Counted from the stretch's first letter, positions 34,212-43,823 are shown. The stretch is DNA of 64,000 nt from Gayadomonas joobiniege G7 (GCF_000300815.1 NZ_AMRX01000003.1:186001-250000); one strand, 5' to 3'. Notes: generated by a model not told the origin, from the letters alone. A program made the numbers and translations.

Positions 34212-36694
34212 TGCGCAACAAGCGGTGCAAAAAACAGCGCATTATTCAATAATCTGGCTGTGCCTCGCCAGTAACCCCTGAATACAGGATTATCGGCAAA
34301 AGCGATCACTTGTCCTTGACCATGTTTATGGGTGGTCAACGCCGTAGAGTTTTTAATCATACGGATATTTTCATAGCTGCTATAACCAGCCAGCAGTGGA
34401 CTGTCAGTATATTTGGCTACGTCATAAAAAGGTTTGGCGGCAGTCAACAATACAATACGGTCGTTTCTAAACAATGGTATTTTTGCTTGTTTAAAACCAA
34501 AAGCAAGTGGGTGACTAAGGTCGAGTTCAACGTTAAAAACACTACCAGTCAGCATTTTTTTGCTCTGTAATTTTTCTTTATCGGCGAACGTTAAATTATC
34601 CAGTGCAAATGACGAGTTTAAATCTCGCTCTGATAAAAACTCGTTGCGAATTAGATTATGTTGGCTGGCAAACACGCTGGCTCTTTTGGTGGTAATTAAA
34701 GTGCCGCCTTGGCGCAACCAGAATTCTAAATGACTGACAAATTGCGACGGTAAATCCTGAAAGTTGCCATCAGTCATAATTAAATGGCTATAGTTTTTTA
34801 AACTAAGTTGTTCAGCATCTGATTTGTCTAATAACGCTAGCGGCATTTTTAACTGGTGTTCAAAGTGATACCAGATTTCACCAACTTCGCTGGCTTGGGT
34901 ACCCTCGCCGGTTAAAATGGCCGCTTGCACCGGATGCAATTGGGTAAACTGGCGGCTGCCTAAGTCTGGTCCTTGCTCGGTATGACCACTAAGCAGACGC
35001 TGACACGGTGCATTATGTTCTTGCATTGTTTGCATGGCGTGCAGCATTGTTGTAGCCGAATTTTCACTTAATAAAACCAATAAGCTGCCAGCCGGGTAGT
35101 TAGCAGGACCTTGCATGTTAATCCCTCGAAAAGCTTCTTTGGCTACCCTTACTTTGACTTTTTGTTTTAATAACTGATACAGCAAAGGTGCGCTTGTGTC
35201 CTCATGCCAATCGACTAAACAGGCATACGGAGGTGCAGTGATACCCGGATATTCAGTGGCTTGTTTAAGTTGGACCTTGCCTGGACGAGTTTGCGGTTGT
35301 GTTTGTGATTTACTAACCGCCACGGGTTGCAAATGATAAGCGAGCGCCAGGTTCCAGTTACTGACATCATAAAACAAGGTATCTTTAAACTTATTCTGTT
35401 GTGAAAATAAGCTTTTTATCAGCAGATACTGTTTTTGCTCTAGTGGAATAAATAAACTGCTATTTGCGGGATATAGAGTATTTTTTATTTGCATATCGCG
35501 GCTGAGTATTAGGCTGTCGATATTGTGCATGTTTAATAGCTGCTGGAAGTCTTGCAGACGGGAACGGTTTCCGCCGCTTGTCACTAGATAGCCGGAGAGG
35601 GGATCTGCTTGCTGCTGTGTTTGAATTTTTTGTTGGTAATTATCCCGATAGCTGAGCAACTTTTGATGGCTTGCGATAGCAGTATTGATGACAGATCGAA
35701 TACCTACTTTTTGGTTATCTATGCTTTGTTGAAAACTCAGCAGTCCATCTTCGGTTGCCAATAACTGTCCCTTACTACTACTTTGTTCTAATAATAAACC
35801 TATGCCGCCTTGCAAATCAGGGTAGGTTGAGGCTTTGCCGATAAAAAAATCATCAAACTCTTCTTCGCTAAAGTAGCGAGTTTGCTCACTGTCAAACTGG
35901 CGAGCTAATGCACTAGCAAACAGTTTAGTCAGCTGGTAATTTTGTGTCGGACTGAGTGGATTAATACGAGTTTTAACACCCGGTTGAAAAAAGTAGCGGT
36001 TGCCGCTTGGCATTTCATGAAAATCGGCTAATAAATGTGGTTGCCATAAGTGGTAAAGTTGCATTCGGTTTTGCGTTTCGGGTTGACTGGCTGCCAGCCA
36101 ATCACGGTTGAGATCAAACCAATAATGGTTGCCGCGGGCTGCTGGCCAGGGCGTTAAATGCTGTTGGTGCTGATGATCTGCGACCGGATACGCACTTAGG
36201 TATTGACCTACTTTCTGAATAAATCTCTGGTAACCATCGGGATTGCCAACCAACTCAAATAGGATCACTGTTGATTCCAACCAAGCAGCTGTATCCGGGT
36301 CTTGAGTAGAGGTTAACTGATGAAGAATTTTTAGTGCAGCTTGAGTGCCACTAATTTCATTGCCATGCACGGCAAAACTTAACCAGATAACCAGTGGTTG
36401 TTTGACGAAGTTTGGCAGGCTGTCTGGACTTTTTTTTAGTTGTTTGATACGGGCTGGAGAAGAGACGGCTAATAGCTGCATTTTACGGTATTCGCGACTA
36501 TAACCTGCATCGATCAGAGCGACATTAGGGCTTTGCTCAGCAAGGTAGTTTTGGTAGTTTAAAATGAGCTGATAATCGGCAAAATGCCCGTTTGGAAGCG
36601 GGTGACTATATTCTGCAAAACTCATTATTGCCCAAGCAGGCTGCTGTACTAATATCAATATTGAACACACAAAAATACGCAAGGCCGTTCGCAC
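34208..36694 (-). CDS. Exported M14-family zinc carboxypeptidase
   Basis: An 828-residue exported protein (signal peptide about 1-22, ending AWA). The first zinc ligands are in HGNE (His110, Glu113) of WLSFAVHGNEISGTQAAL, and the third is the His in LLADFHEMPSG near residue 226. NHYWFDLNRDWLAASQPETQNR lies between them. The catalytic Glu may be in GGIGLLLEQSSSKG. The C-terminal half (about 450-828) has no zinc motif and resembles the DJ-1/glutamine-amidotransferase-like tail of many large M14 proteins. It probably trims peptides in the periplasm. No partner genes adjoin it. Confidence 0.85.
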   Translation of the reverse strand: MRTALRIFVCSILILVQQPAWAIMSFAEYSHPLPNGHFADYQLILNYQNYLAEQSPNVALIDAGYSREYRKMQLLAVSSPARIKQLKKSPDSLPNFVKQPLVIWLSFAVHGNEISGTQAALKILHQLTSTQDPDTAAWLESTVILFELVGNPDGYQRFIQKVGQYLSAYPVADHQHQQHLTPWPAARGNHYWFDLNRDWLAASQPETQNRMQLYHLWQPHLLADFHEMPSGNRYFFQPGVKTRINPLSPTQNYQLTKLFASALARQFDSEQTRYFSEEEFDDFFIGKASTYPDLQGGIGLLLEQSSSKGQLLATEDGLLSFQQSIDNQKVGIRSVINTAIASHQKLLSYRDNYQQKIQTQQQADPLSGYLVTSGGNRSRLQDFQQLLNMHNIDSLILSRDMQIKNTLYPANSSLFIPLEQKQYLLIKSLFSQQNKFKDTLFYDVSNWNLALAYHLQPVAVSKSQTQPQTRPGKVQLKQATEYPGITAPPYACLVDWHEDTSAPLLYQLLKQKVKVRVAKEAFRGINMQGPANYPAGSLLVLLSENSATTMLHAMQTMQEHNAPCQRLLSGHTEQGPDLGSRQFTQLHPVQAAILTGEGTQASEVGEIWYHFEHQLKMPLALLDKSDAEQLSLKNYSHLIMTDGNFQDLPSQFVSHLEFWLRQGGTLITTKRASVFASQHNLIRNEFLSERDLNSSFALDNLTFADKEKLQSKKMLTGSVFNVELDLSHPLAFGFKQAKIPLFRNDRIVLLTAAKPFYDVAKYTDSPLLAGYSSYENIRMIKNSTALTTHKHGQGQVIAFADNPVFRGYWRGTARLLNNALFFAPLVAH

Positions 36695-36833
36695 TGTTTA
36701 AGAACTCCGCACTAAAGTGAAAAAACCTTAGCACTATATCATAATTCGTAAGTGATAGGATCTAAACCGTTTAAGTTCTGTTGCGAGACGAGTCGGCTGC
36801 TCATTTTTTAGCGATCAGCAGCCTAAGATATCT

Positions 36834-37247
36834 TTATAAGCGGCGTTCTTCGGGTTTGATCGGGGCGTCATTAATGCTGGCGATCCTGTGCGCCATTAAA
36901 CCATTTTTGTCAAATTCCCACAATTCGTTGCCATAACTGCGAAACCAATTGCCTGAATCATCGTGCCATTCGTATTCAAAAGTCACAGAAATACGGTTGT
37001 CGGTATACCCCCACAAAGTTTTTTTGAGCTTATAGGACAGCTCTTTTTGCCATTTCCGGGTCAAAAATGCTTCGATTTGCGCTCGCCCCTCAATAAATTC
37101 AGCTCGATTACGCCAGCGTGAATCTAGGCTGTAAGCCTGACTTACTTTTTTCGCATCACACGTATTCCAAGCATCTTCAGCTGCTTGCACTTTTTGTATG
37201 GCTGTGGCCTCGTTGAAGGGCGGTAGCGGGTGTCTTTGTTCACTCAT
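36834..37247 (-). CDS. NTF2-like protein, DUF1348
   Basis: A 137-residue SnoaL/NTF2-fold protein. The stretch [25 protein letters not shown], followed by [29 protein letters not shown] and [10 protein letters not shown], matches DUF1348 closely. The fold makes a small pocket for hydrophobic or reactive ligands, but no function is assigned. It is the last gene of a four-gene minus-strand cassette (GST, PNPOx-like, cupin, DUF1348) facing a LysR regulator. Confidence 0.85.
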   Translation of the reverse strand: MSEQRHPLPPFNEATAIQKVQAAEDAWNTCDAKKVSQAYSLDSRWRNRAEFIEGRAQIEAFLTRKWQKELSYKLKKTLWGYTDNRISVTFEYEWHDDSGNWFRSYGNELWEFDKNGLMAHRIASINDAPIKPEERRL

Positions 37248-37269
37248 AATAGCTCCTAAAAAGGTAAAA

Positions 37270-37920
37270 TTAGCGACCTAAGTGGCCAATTTTTTTAAAT
37301 AAAATAGTGTCTTGTAGGGCCACTCTAGGGCCTTGTAGGGCGGTCGGTGTTCTTAGCCAAGTGCCGGCAGGGTAGGTTTTATCCGCATCTTTCAGGCAGC
37401 CAGATATGACATAAATTTCTTCTCCAAATGATGTGATTGGCGCCATTTGCGAGCTACCCGTCAGCCAGTATTCAATTTGAGTGATCTCCTGATCGAACTC
37501 GTGCAGTACTTGTATACTGATGTTTTGCGGGGTTATACGGGCAAAGTCTAATTCCACTTTTTGCTGAATATGCTGAGTATCAGTTGGCGCAAATTGATGT
37601 AGTTTAACTAATAAAAGGCAACCGGATTTAGTAAAAGGAGCATGATGAAAACCTTGTGGATTTCTAAAGTAGTGGCCGGCTTTATAGTCGCCCGTATGGT
37701 CGGAAAAAACGCCGTCTAATACAAAAATTTCTTCGCCGCCGGGGTGTTTGTGTAACGAAAAGGAGGCGCCGGGCGCAAATTTTACAATACTGGTTGCATG
37801 CCCATGCTCTTTGAATTCACGCGCCAGTAGTTTACGCCAGACGCCGTTTTTGGGGCTGCTTTGCCAGTTTTGTTCGTTGGTATTGATGCTGACCATTTGG
37901 CTGAAATCCATATTAAGCAT
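37270..37920 (-). CDS. Tandem cupin protein, ChrR-cupin-like
   Basis: I start the gene at ATG 37920 (GGAG 11 bases upstream), giving 216 residues. Two cupin_7 domains are visible: the first with [42 protein letters not shown] (metal-binding His/His/Glu), the second with [29 protein letters not shown]. The arrangement resembles the cupin domain of ChrR anti-sigma factors, but no zinc-binding anti-sigma domain or sigma factor is present, so it is probably a metal-dependent enzyme or sensor. It overlaps the upstream PNPOx-like gene by eight bases. Confidence 0.8.
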   Translation of the reverse strand: MLNMDFSQMVSINTNEQNWQSSPKNGVWRKLLAREFKEHGHATSIVKFAPGASFSLHKHPGGEEIFVLDGVFSDHTGDYKAGHYFRNPQGFHHAPFTKSGCLLLVKLHQFAPTDTQHIQQKVELDFARITPQNISIQVLHEFDQEITQIEYWLTGSSQMAPITSFGEEIYVISGCLKDADKTYPAGTWLRTPTALQGPRVALQDTILFKKIGHLGR

Positions 37921-38827
37921 TGTTTTTGTTTCTCCAAAAAAATGGTAGGGCATGATACAACCAAACCCCTTGGTTGATAGTAAAAGACCAATTTTGCGGG
38001 CGCTGCAGTGCCGAGGACGACGGCTGGACGTTGGGGAGCAGTTGAGCTGTGCCGCTTAACGACAATAGGTGTCCTTTATTAAAGTCGATAAATAACAATC
38101 CTGCCTGTGGGTAGAGCAATATATTACCTAAAGTATTAAAAAACTGGTTTCCTTTATAGTCTGGTATTAACAAAGTTCGATCACTGATCATTTGAATAAA
38201 CCCAGCAGGTCCCCCACGATGAGAAATATCCAAACCATCGGATGCCCGCTGAATTGAAAACTTTTGACCACTCGCGCTGGCAACAAAAAATGTATCAGCA
38301 TTTTTAATCAGTTCAACGGCACTATTATCCAAACCTTGCACGGTTTTGCAGGTGTGTGGGTTAAGCCTAAAGTCAGTGCGGTGTTGGGCAAAACGTTGCT
38401 TAATATGTTTGGGGCAGTTCCCAAACGTTTGTTTTATTTTAATTTGAATACTTTCACTGCTGCGTTTGGTTACCCAGCCATTGGCTCGATTTCGGCGTTG
38501 GTTATGAAAACTCAAACCGAGCAAACCTAAATGATCGCCAGTCGAAAGCTGGTTTAAAGGGTCGCAGGGCAAAGGAGATGCAACAATCTGCAAATGCTGC
38601 TCATCGGGACTTTTGATAAACCCAGCAGGGTTACATAATACAGAGGCCCAAACGTGTCCCCTATGATCCATCCATGCGGTAAAAATCATCGCTAATTGAT
38701 GATAAAAGTTTCTGTGTTGTAAAGGGAGATAGTCACGAACATAGCTAGCGCCCACTGAGGCGATTTTGTCCTGTACTTTTATTTGAGTTTGCAAGTGACG
38801 CTCACCATCATGAAAGGGCGATTTCAT
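37913..38827 (-). CDS. Pyridoxamine 5'-phosphate oxidase-fold flavoprotein
   Basis: The likely start is ATG 38827 (MKSPFHDGERHLQTQ), giving 304 residues; a longer in-frame reading back to 38914 would run into the GST gene. The split-barrel PNPOx fold is suggested by FYHQLAMIFTAWMDHRGHVWASVLCNPAGFI, DPLNQLSTGDHLGLLGLSFHNQRRNRANGWV and GNILLYPQAGLLFIDFNKGHLLSLSGTAQL. Such two-repeat proteins bind FMN or F420 and reduce small molecules. Its position between a GST and a cupin suggests detoxification. The start overlaps nothing, and the stop overlaps the cupin start. Confidence 0.75.
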   Translation of the reverse strand: MKSPFHDGERHLQTQIKVQDKIASVGASYVRDYLPLQHRNFYHQLAMIFTAWMDHRGHVWASVLCNPAGFIKSPDEQHLQIVASPLPCDPLNQLSTGDHLGLLGLSFHNQRRNRANGWVTKRSSESIQIKIKQTFGNCPKHIKQRFAQHRTDFRLNPHTCKTVQGLDNSAVELIKNADTFFVASASGQKFSIQRASDGLDISHRGGPAGFIQMISDRTLLIPDYKGNQFFNTLGNILLYPQAGLLFIDFNKGHLLSLSGTAQLLPNVQPSSSALQRPQNWSFTINQGVWLYHALPFFWRNKNNA

Positions 38828-38841
38828 TTGATTTGACCTGT

Positions 38842-39465
38842 TTATTTTTGTAAACCAACAAAAGTTTTTGGCATGGCAACAAATCGGCTGTTCGTTTCTA
38901 TTCGCTGCAGCCACTGCTGAACGGCTGGATAAAGGGTTAAATCAACATCGCCTTCTGGTGCATGAGCAATATAAGAATAATGAGCGATATCAGCAATGCT
39001 AATTTGTTCAGCGGCTAACCAGTTTTGGTTACTGAGCACTTGGTTTAAATAAGTCAATAATCTATCGGCTTTACGCAAGCAAGCCGCTTTATCTAGCGGT
39101 GCTTTAAAAACGTTAATCAAACGTGCCGCCGCCGCGCCCTCGGCTAACAAGCCAGCGGCAAGTGATAGATATTTTTGGATTTGTGTTTGCACTAACGTAT
39201 TGTCAGGGTACCAGTGAGAGCCGCTGGCGTAAGTTTGTGCTAAATAAATTAGAATGGCGTTGGAATCCGTAATAACCAGACCTTTATCAATAAGTACCGG
39301 GACTTGTGCCAGCGGGTTGAGTGCTAAAAACGCACTGGTTTGATGTTCACCGGCGGCCATATCAATTTCTTTTACTGTAAAGCTTAAACCAAGTAGCGAT
39401 AAAAATAAGCGTACTTTGTGACAATGGCCAGATAGGGTCACTTGGTGCAAAATTCGTTCAGACAT
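38842..39465 (-). CDS. Glutathione S-transferase
   Basis: A 207-residue cytoplasmic protein with an N-terminal thioredoxin-fold domain (about 1-80: LHQVTLSGHCHKVRLFLSLLGL, NPLAQVPVLIDKGLVITDSNAILIYLA, the last part being the glutathione-binding cis-Pro and Asp-Ser) and a helical C-terminal domain with LAAEQISIADIAHYSYI. It conjugates or reduces electrophiles using glutathione. It is the first gene of the minus-strand cassette, 102 bases from the divergent LysR gene, which probably controls it. Confidence 0.88.
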   Translation of the reverse strand: MSERILHQVTLSGHCHKVRLFLSLLGLSFTVKEIDMAAGEHQTSAFLALNPLAQVPVLIDKGLVITDSNAILIYLAQTYASGSHWYPDNTLVQTQIQKYLSLAAGLLAEGAAAARLINVFKAPLDKAACLRKADRLLTYLNQVLSNQNWLAAEQISIADIAHYSYIAHAPEGDVDLTLYPAVQQWLQRIETNSRFVAMPKTFVGLQK

Positions 39466-39567
39466 AAATGATTCCTCAACTTTTAATCATGGTGTTATTA
39501 TCATTGTTGGTCATTTTTAGATAAACCCGTGTTTTATAAAATAATTGTCAACGTGTGGTAAACAATA

Positions 39568-40449
39568 ATGGATTCTATGTTCGGTGTGCAGGCGGTAGTT
39601 GCGGTTGTTGAAACAGGCTCGTTCACGGCCGCTAGTGAGCGCCTAGAAATATCAAAAGCCTTATTAAGTAAATACATTACACAAGTAGAATCAGAATTGG
39701 GTGTGCGACTGTTTAACCGTACAACAAGGCGTGTATGGTTAACTGAAGCTGGCCAAATTTATTATAAAAACGCCATTGACGTAATATCGGCTTACGAACA
39801 AATGGTAGAAAATACACGCAGCGAACAGCAAGGACTACATGGCATTTTAACGATAAGTGCACCATTTACTTTTGGCACCCTTACGCTGCCACCCTGGCTT
39901 ACTGAGTTTAAGCGTTTGCATCCGCATTTGAAGGTGCAACTAAAATTAAATAACAGAGCTGTCAATATGGTTGAAGAAGGTATTGACGTGCGCTTTAAAG
40001 TAGGACGACTTGATGACTCAAGCATGATTGCGCGCCATTTGAAAAGTGATCTTATGTGTTTGTACGCGAGCGCTGACTATTTAAAAACTTTTGGCGAGCC
40101 GACCCAGTTAGTGGATCTGGCCAGTCATCAATGCATTATCGATAATAACTTCAGCCAATTAGACTATTGGCGTTTATTAGACAGTGCAGGTCAATCTCAT
40201 CTACCCCAGCTCAATACGACAATTGCCGTGAATGACTCACAAGCGGGTGCTTCTTTGGCAGCCCATTCAGGTGGCATCGTTTTATTGCCCAAATCTTTTG
40301 CTGAACAAACCTGCGCCAACTTCAATTTGCAGCCCGTGTTAAGCCAATATCATGCGGGTGAGATTGGTTGGTACTTAATTTATCCGCATCGCCAATATTT
40401 GCCCGCTAAAATAGCGCGCTTTGTTGAATTTATCCGGCAAAAGTTTTAG
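39568..40449 (+). CDS. LysR-family transcriptional regulator
   Basis: A 293-residue regulator with an N-terminal winged helix (about 1-60: FVAVVETGSFTAASERLEISKALLSKYITQVESELGVRLFNRTTRRVWLTEAG, shown here as a reading guide to the helix-turn-helix). An effector-binding domain follows (about 90-293), of the CrgA-like group that recognises aromatic or electrophilic compounds. It is divergent from the GST/PNPOx/cupin/NTF2 genes with a 102-base shared control region rich in A/T that contains TTGT...ACAA near 39550. It probably activates that cassette and represses itself, as is usual in this family. Confidence 0.88.
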   Translation: MDSMFGVQAVVAVVETGSFTAASERLEISKALLSKYITQVESELGVRLFNRTTRRVWLTEAGQIYYKNAIDVISAYEQMVENTRSEQQGLHGILTISAPFTFGTLTLPPWLTEFKRLHPHLKVQLKLNNRAVNMVEEGIDVRFKVGRLDDSSMIARHLKSDLMCLYASADYLKTFGEPTQLVDLASHQCIIDNNFSQLDYWRLLDSAGQSHLPQLNTTIAVNDSQAGASLAAHSGGIVLLPKSFAEQTCANFNLQPVLSQYHAGEIGWYLIYPHRQYLPAKIARFVEFIRQKF

Positions 40450-40519
40450 AAAGCTTTTTTGTTGAGCCTGATTTCGGTATCATAGTCTATTCTTGAGTAA
40501 ATTAGTCAGGTAAATAGTT

Positions 40520-41116
40520 ATGAGTGAAAATCAACCTCTGGTGTCTATCTCTGAGTCGGCCCAGGCTCATTTTGCCAAATTATTGGAAAGTCAGCCTGAG
40601 GGAACTCAGATTCGAATTTTTGTTGTTAATCCTGGTACACCGAATGCAGAATGTGGTGTGTCGTATTGTCCGCCCGACGCCATTGAAGAGAAAGACTTAA
40701 AGTTTAATTATGGGCCTTTCAGCGCTGTAATCGATCCTGACAGTGAACCTTATTTAGACGAAGCTGTGATCGATTTTGTGCAAGATCAAATGGGTTCGCA
40801 ACTCACCTTAAAAGCGCCAAATGCAAAAATGCGTAAAGTCAGTGATGATGCTGGTTTGTTCGAACGCGTACAATACACTTTGGTTAGCCAGGTGAATCCT
40901 CAACTCGCTAACCATGGCGGGAAAGTTGATCTGATTGAAATTACAGATGAGGGTGTTGCGATTTTACAATTTGGTGGCGGCTGTAATGGTTGTTCTATGG
41001 TTGACGTTACTCTAAAAGAAGGGATCGAAAAGCAATTGTTGGAGCAATTCGCAGACGAGTTAACGGGCGTTAAAGATGTCACCGAGCATCAAGCGGGCTC
41101 ACATTCTTATTATTAA
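40520..41116 (+). CDS. nfuA: Fe-S biogenesis protein NfuA
   Basis: A 198-residue iron-sulphur carrier. The N-terminal half is a degenerate A-type scaffold ([23 protein letters not shown]). The C-terminal Nfu domain has [16 protein letters not shown] and [19 protein letters not shown] with cluster ligands Cys155 and Cys158 (E. coli 149/152). It delivers [4Fe-4S] clusters under oxidative or iron stress. In E. coli it follows gntX (comF); here M14 and LysR-cassette genes intervene. Confidence 0.96.
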   Translation: MSENQPLVSISESAQAHFAKLLESQPEGTQIRIFVVNPGTPNAECGVSYCPPDAIEEKDLKFNYGPFSAVIDPDSEPYLDEAVIDFVQDQMGSQLTLKAPNAKMRKVSDDAGLFERVQYTLVSQVNPQLANHGGKVDLIEITDEGVAILQFGGGCNGCSMVDVTLKEGIEKQLLEQFADELTGVKDVTEHQAGSHSYY

Positions 41117-41133
41117 TGAGTCGTTTGTAAGTG

Positions 41134-41400
41134 ATGCATTGGAGCGAAAGATTTGGGCAACAGCCTAGCCGGAGCTGGCGGCGCTTTTTATTTGGCGCCG
41201 TTTTGTTTTGGCTGTTTGCGATTGTTTTAGTCATATCGCTTGAATATTTGACTAGGTGGCAGTTTTATATGTTAGCTGCCGCAGTTTTGCTTAACTTTTT
41301 TATCGCCTGCTTTGGTTATTTAGGGATACTTGCCAACCGTATTTACCGTTTGCGTATACAACAAGCTAAATATAAAGACGCAAACGCCAAGTTAGAGTAA
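41134..41400 (+). CDS. Small inner-membrane protein of unknown function
   Basis: An 88-residue protein from ATG 41134 (GTG 41131 is also in frame). It has two predicted membrane helices, FLFGAVLFWLFAIVLVISLEYL (about 18-40, described here only by its ends) and FYMLAAAVLLNFFIACFGYLGILA (about 44-66), then a basic helical tail RIYRLRIQQAKYKDANAKLE. I do not recognise a family. It follows nfuA by 17 bases, so it may be co-transcribed. Its last 35 bases overlap the end of the convergent dinF gene. Confidence 0.6.
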   Translation: MHWSERFGQQPSRSWRRFLFGAVLFWLFAIVLVISLEYLTRWQFYMLAAAVLLNFFIACFGYLGILANRIYRLRIQQAKYKDANAKLE

Positions 41401-42679
41401 TGCTACGCATTAACATCATCGCCAGCAGAGCAAGCCACAGGGCATGATTTTCAAGCTCCTGTAACATAAAAAACAGTGGAAAATAGACCACAAGCACAGA
41501 GATTGCCATGCTATTTCGCATTGCTTTGCCGTCGGCCAAACCGACAAATATGCCGTCTAGTAAAAAGCAGCCCGCTGCACATGCCGGCAGTAGAATAATA
41601 TAAATGAGATACTGATTTGCCGTTGCACGTATACTGTCTAAGTCTGTCATTAGCTGAATAATAAATGTACCTGAAAACGCAAATAATAAGGTATAAAACA
41701 CAGCTAAATAAAAGGTTAACAAGCCGCAACCTATTATTGTCTCGTGCAATTTTTGTTTGTTATGCGCGCCAAAATGACGTCCACATAAAACTTCTGCGGC
41801 ATAGGCAATACCATCGAGTCCTAATGCAATAAATATTAAAAAATTCATCAGTACCGCGTTAGCGGCCACTATATTTTCACCAAATCGAGCGCCCTGAAAA
41901 GTCATAAAAATCAAACTGCTTTGCAATAACAAAGAGCGCAATAAAATATCCGTGTTGGTCGTTAAAAACGCTTTGCTGCGCTTTAAAGATAAGGCTTGAT
42001 AAGCAGATCGTACCCCCTTCGAATCGAGGCGTTGGAGAACAGGTCTAAGTAACAGCACAGTGCCAGTCCATTCAGCGACCATACTTGCAAGGGCAACACC
42101 TTCAACGCCCATGTTAAAACCATATACAGTAACCAAATCTAAAAATAAATTGATCAAATTAATGTTTATTTGCATAAACATGATAGTTTTAGCTTGCCCT
42201 TGTGCAAGCAACCAGCCAGTTAATACTAGGTTGATCAGACTGGCCGGAAACGCCAAAATACGAATTGAAAAATAACTTGTGGCACTTTGTGCAGCCTCTT
42301 TGGTCGTATCAGACAGGCTAAGTGCAAACTCGAGTAAGGTTGTGTGAAATACATACACAGGTAAACTAAGTAGCAGAGCTAAAAACACACCTTGGTAAAG
42401 CAAAACCGTGGTTTTAGTTGAAGCATCGGGCTGTTCAGTCGCTTGTGCGGTTAAACCGGTGATCGACATACGCAAAAATCCGCATAACCAAACTAGGCTT
42501 GAAATAACGGCGGTGGCAAGCGCCACCCCAGCTAGCATATGTGGATGAGGTAAATGGCCAAGAATCGCAGTGTCAACCAGACCTAATAAAGGGGTAGTGA
42601 TATTAGAAATGATCATTGGCACTGCGATTGCCAAAATAATTTTGTATTGAGAGGACTTAAGGTAATTAAATGCAAACAT
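41366..42679 (-). CDS. dinF: MATE-family efflux transporter DinF
   Basis: A 437-residue inner-membrane antiporter with about twelve membrane segments. The start FAFNYLKSSQYKIILAIAVPMIISNITTPLLGLVDTAILGHL is characteristic of DinF/NorM-like MATE proteins, as is LRMSITGLTAQATEQPD. It uses the Na+ or H+ gradient to expel drugs or oxidised metabolites; in E. coli dinF follows lexA, but there is no lexA here. The start codon lies inside the first codons of the divergent polysaccharide deacetylase gene, so the two promoters must overlap coding sequence. Confidence 0.9.
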   Translation of the reverse strand: MFAFNYLKSSQYKIILAIAVPMIISNITTPLLGLVDTAILGHLPHPHMLAGVALATAVISSLVWLCGFLRMSITGLTAQATEQPDASTKTTVLLYQGVFLALLLSLPVYVFHTTLLEFALSLSDTTKEAAQSATSYFSIRILAFPASLINLVLTGWLLAQGQAKTIMFMQININLINLFLDLVTVYGFNMGVEGVALASMVAEWTGTVLLLRPVLQRLDSKGVRSAYQALSLKRSKAFLTTNTDILLRSLLLQSSLIFMTFQGARFGENIVAANAVLMNFLIFIALGLDGIAYAAEVLCGRHFGAHNKQKLHETIIGCGLLTFYLAVFYTLLFAFSGTFIIQLMTDLDSIRATANQYLIYIILLPACAAGCFLLDGIFVGLADGKAMRNSMAISVLVVYFPLFFMLQELENHALWLALLAMMLMRSITLTWRLRLYI

Positions 42680-43758
42680 TAAAAAAACTTCTTGTTGTGG
42701 CAGTCACTTTGTTGTCAGTGGTTTATGTTAACAAAGAAGCCTACGCCAACCCAGCACAATCCGAACTAACAAGAGGTGGTTTGGTCATTTTACAATACCA
42801 TCATGTTGCTGACAGCACGCCGCCTGTAACCAGCGTGACAGCTGAGACGTTTCGCAAACATATGCAATATCTAGCTGAACATAACTTTAACGTGGTTGAT
42901 TTACATAGTGCGATTAAAAAGTTAAAAAATAAACAAGCGTTACCGGCAAATGCGGTGGCGATCACTTTTGATGATGGTTATCTAAATTTAGCGGATTCTG
43001 CGTTGCCATTGTTGGCCGAAAAAGGCTGGCCTGCCACCATTTTTGTTAATCCGGGCTTATTACAGCAACATAACCAACATTATTTAAGCTGGCAGCAGCT
43101 AAAAGAATGGCAGGATAAAGGCATGACGATAGCCAACCATGGTTGGCAGCATGATTATTGGGTCCGTGGTGGTCGTGGTGACCAAAAAAAATGGCAGGCA
43201 AGAATTAAAAAGTCGATTAAACAAACAGAAAAAGCAATTAAAAAACATCTAGGCTCGACTACGGGTATGTTAGCTTACCCTTATGGCGAATATGATACTT
43301 GGATCCAGGACTGGATTGCGGAGCAAGGTTTAATTGGTTTTGGTCAGCATAGTGGTGCGGTCTCGGCCCAATCTAATTTTACCGCCTTGCCGCGTTATCC
43401 TGCTTCGGGTAATTATGCCGATTTAGAAACTCTGTCTACAAAATTAATGAGTGAGGCCTTTCCTATGGATCATAGCCATTTACCAAGCCCTTTGGTCGCG
43501 AGCGAACAAAACCCACCACGACTTAAACTCGATTTAACTGCCATGAAAACGGTAAAACATCTAAATTGTTTTGTTAGTGGCGCCGCTAAAAGTAAAGTTG
43601 AATCAAACGGGGATGGGGTGTTTGAAGTGACGGCTGATCGCGAGCTACCGAATGGCCGTTCGCGGTATAATTGCACTATGGCAACTGACAAAGCAGGTGT
43701 TTTTTATTGGTTATCTCAGCTTTGGTTGGTTTATAAGCCTGAACTTCAACACGACTGA
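42670..43758 (+). CDS. Exported polysaccharide deacetylase
   Basis: A 362-residue secreted NodB-fold enzyme (signal peptide about 1-26, ending AYA). The catalytic signature is VAITFDDGYLN (Asp-Asp near residue 100), VNPGLL, ANHGWQHDYW (metal-binding His pair) and TGMLAYPYGEYD. A C-terminal beta-rich extension (about 275-362) has two Cys that could form a disulphide. It removes N- or O-acetyl groups from surface polysaccharide or peptidoglycan. AAGG precedes the ATG. It shares ten bases with the start of divergent dinF. It lies 141 bases before the TPR/FecR/cyclase operon but is separated from it by a probable promoter. Confidence 0.88.
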   Translation: MQTLKKLLVVAVTLLSVVYVNKEAYANPAQSELTRGGLVILQYHHVADSTPPVTSVTAETFRKHMQYLAEHNFNVVDLHSAIKKLKNKQALPANAVAITFDDGYLNLADSALPLLAEKGWPATIFVNPGLLQQHNQHYLSWQQLKEWQDKGMTIANHGWQHDYWVRGGRGDQKKWQARIKKSIKQTEKAIKKHLGSTTGMLAYPYGEYDTWIQDWIAEQGLIGFGQHSGAVSAQSNFTALPRYPASGNYADLETLSTKLMSEAFPMDHSHLPSPLVASEQNPPRLKLDLTAMKTVKHLNCFVSGAAKSKVESNGDGVFEVTADRELPNGRSRYNCTMATDKAGVFYWLSQLWLVYKPELQHD

Positions 43759-43817
43759 TAAAATTAACTTATTGGTTGCAAACTGCGCCGCATGCAATAA
43801 CAATAGCTTTATTAGAC

Positions 43818-43823
43818 TATAAT
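43818..43823 (+). promoter_or_regulatory. Possible -10 element for the FecR-cyclase operon
   Basis: A perfect TATAAT 76 bases before the first gene of the operon. The -35 region is poor, which would suit a promoter needing an activator; no clear operator was identified. Confidence 0.4.

Noticed and set aside
37270-37920. ChrR anti-sigma factor
   Set aside because: Only the cupin domains are present; the zinc-binding anti-sigma domain and an RpoE partner are missing.
38828-38914. N-terminal extension of the PNPOx-like gene to 38914
   Set aside because: It would overlap the 3' end of the GST gene by over 70 bases, and the extension has no similarity to PNPOx proteins; ATG 38827 is better.
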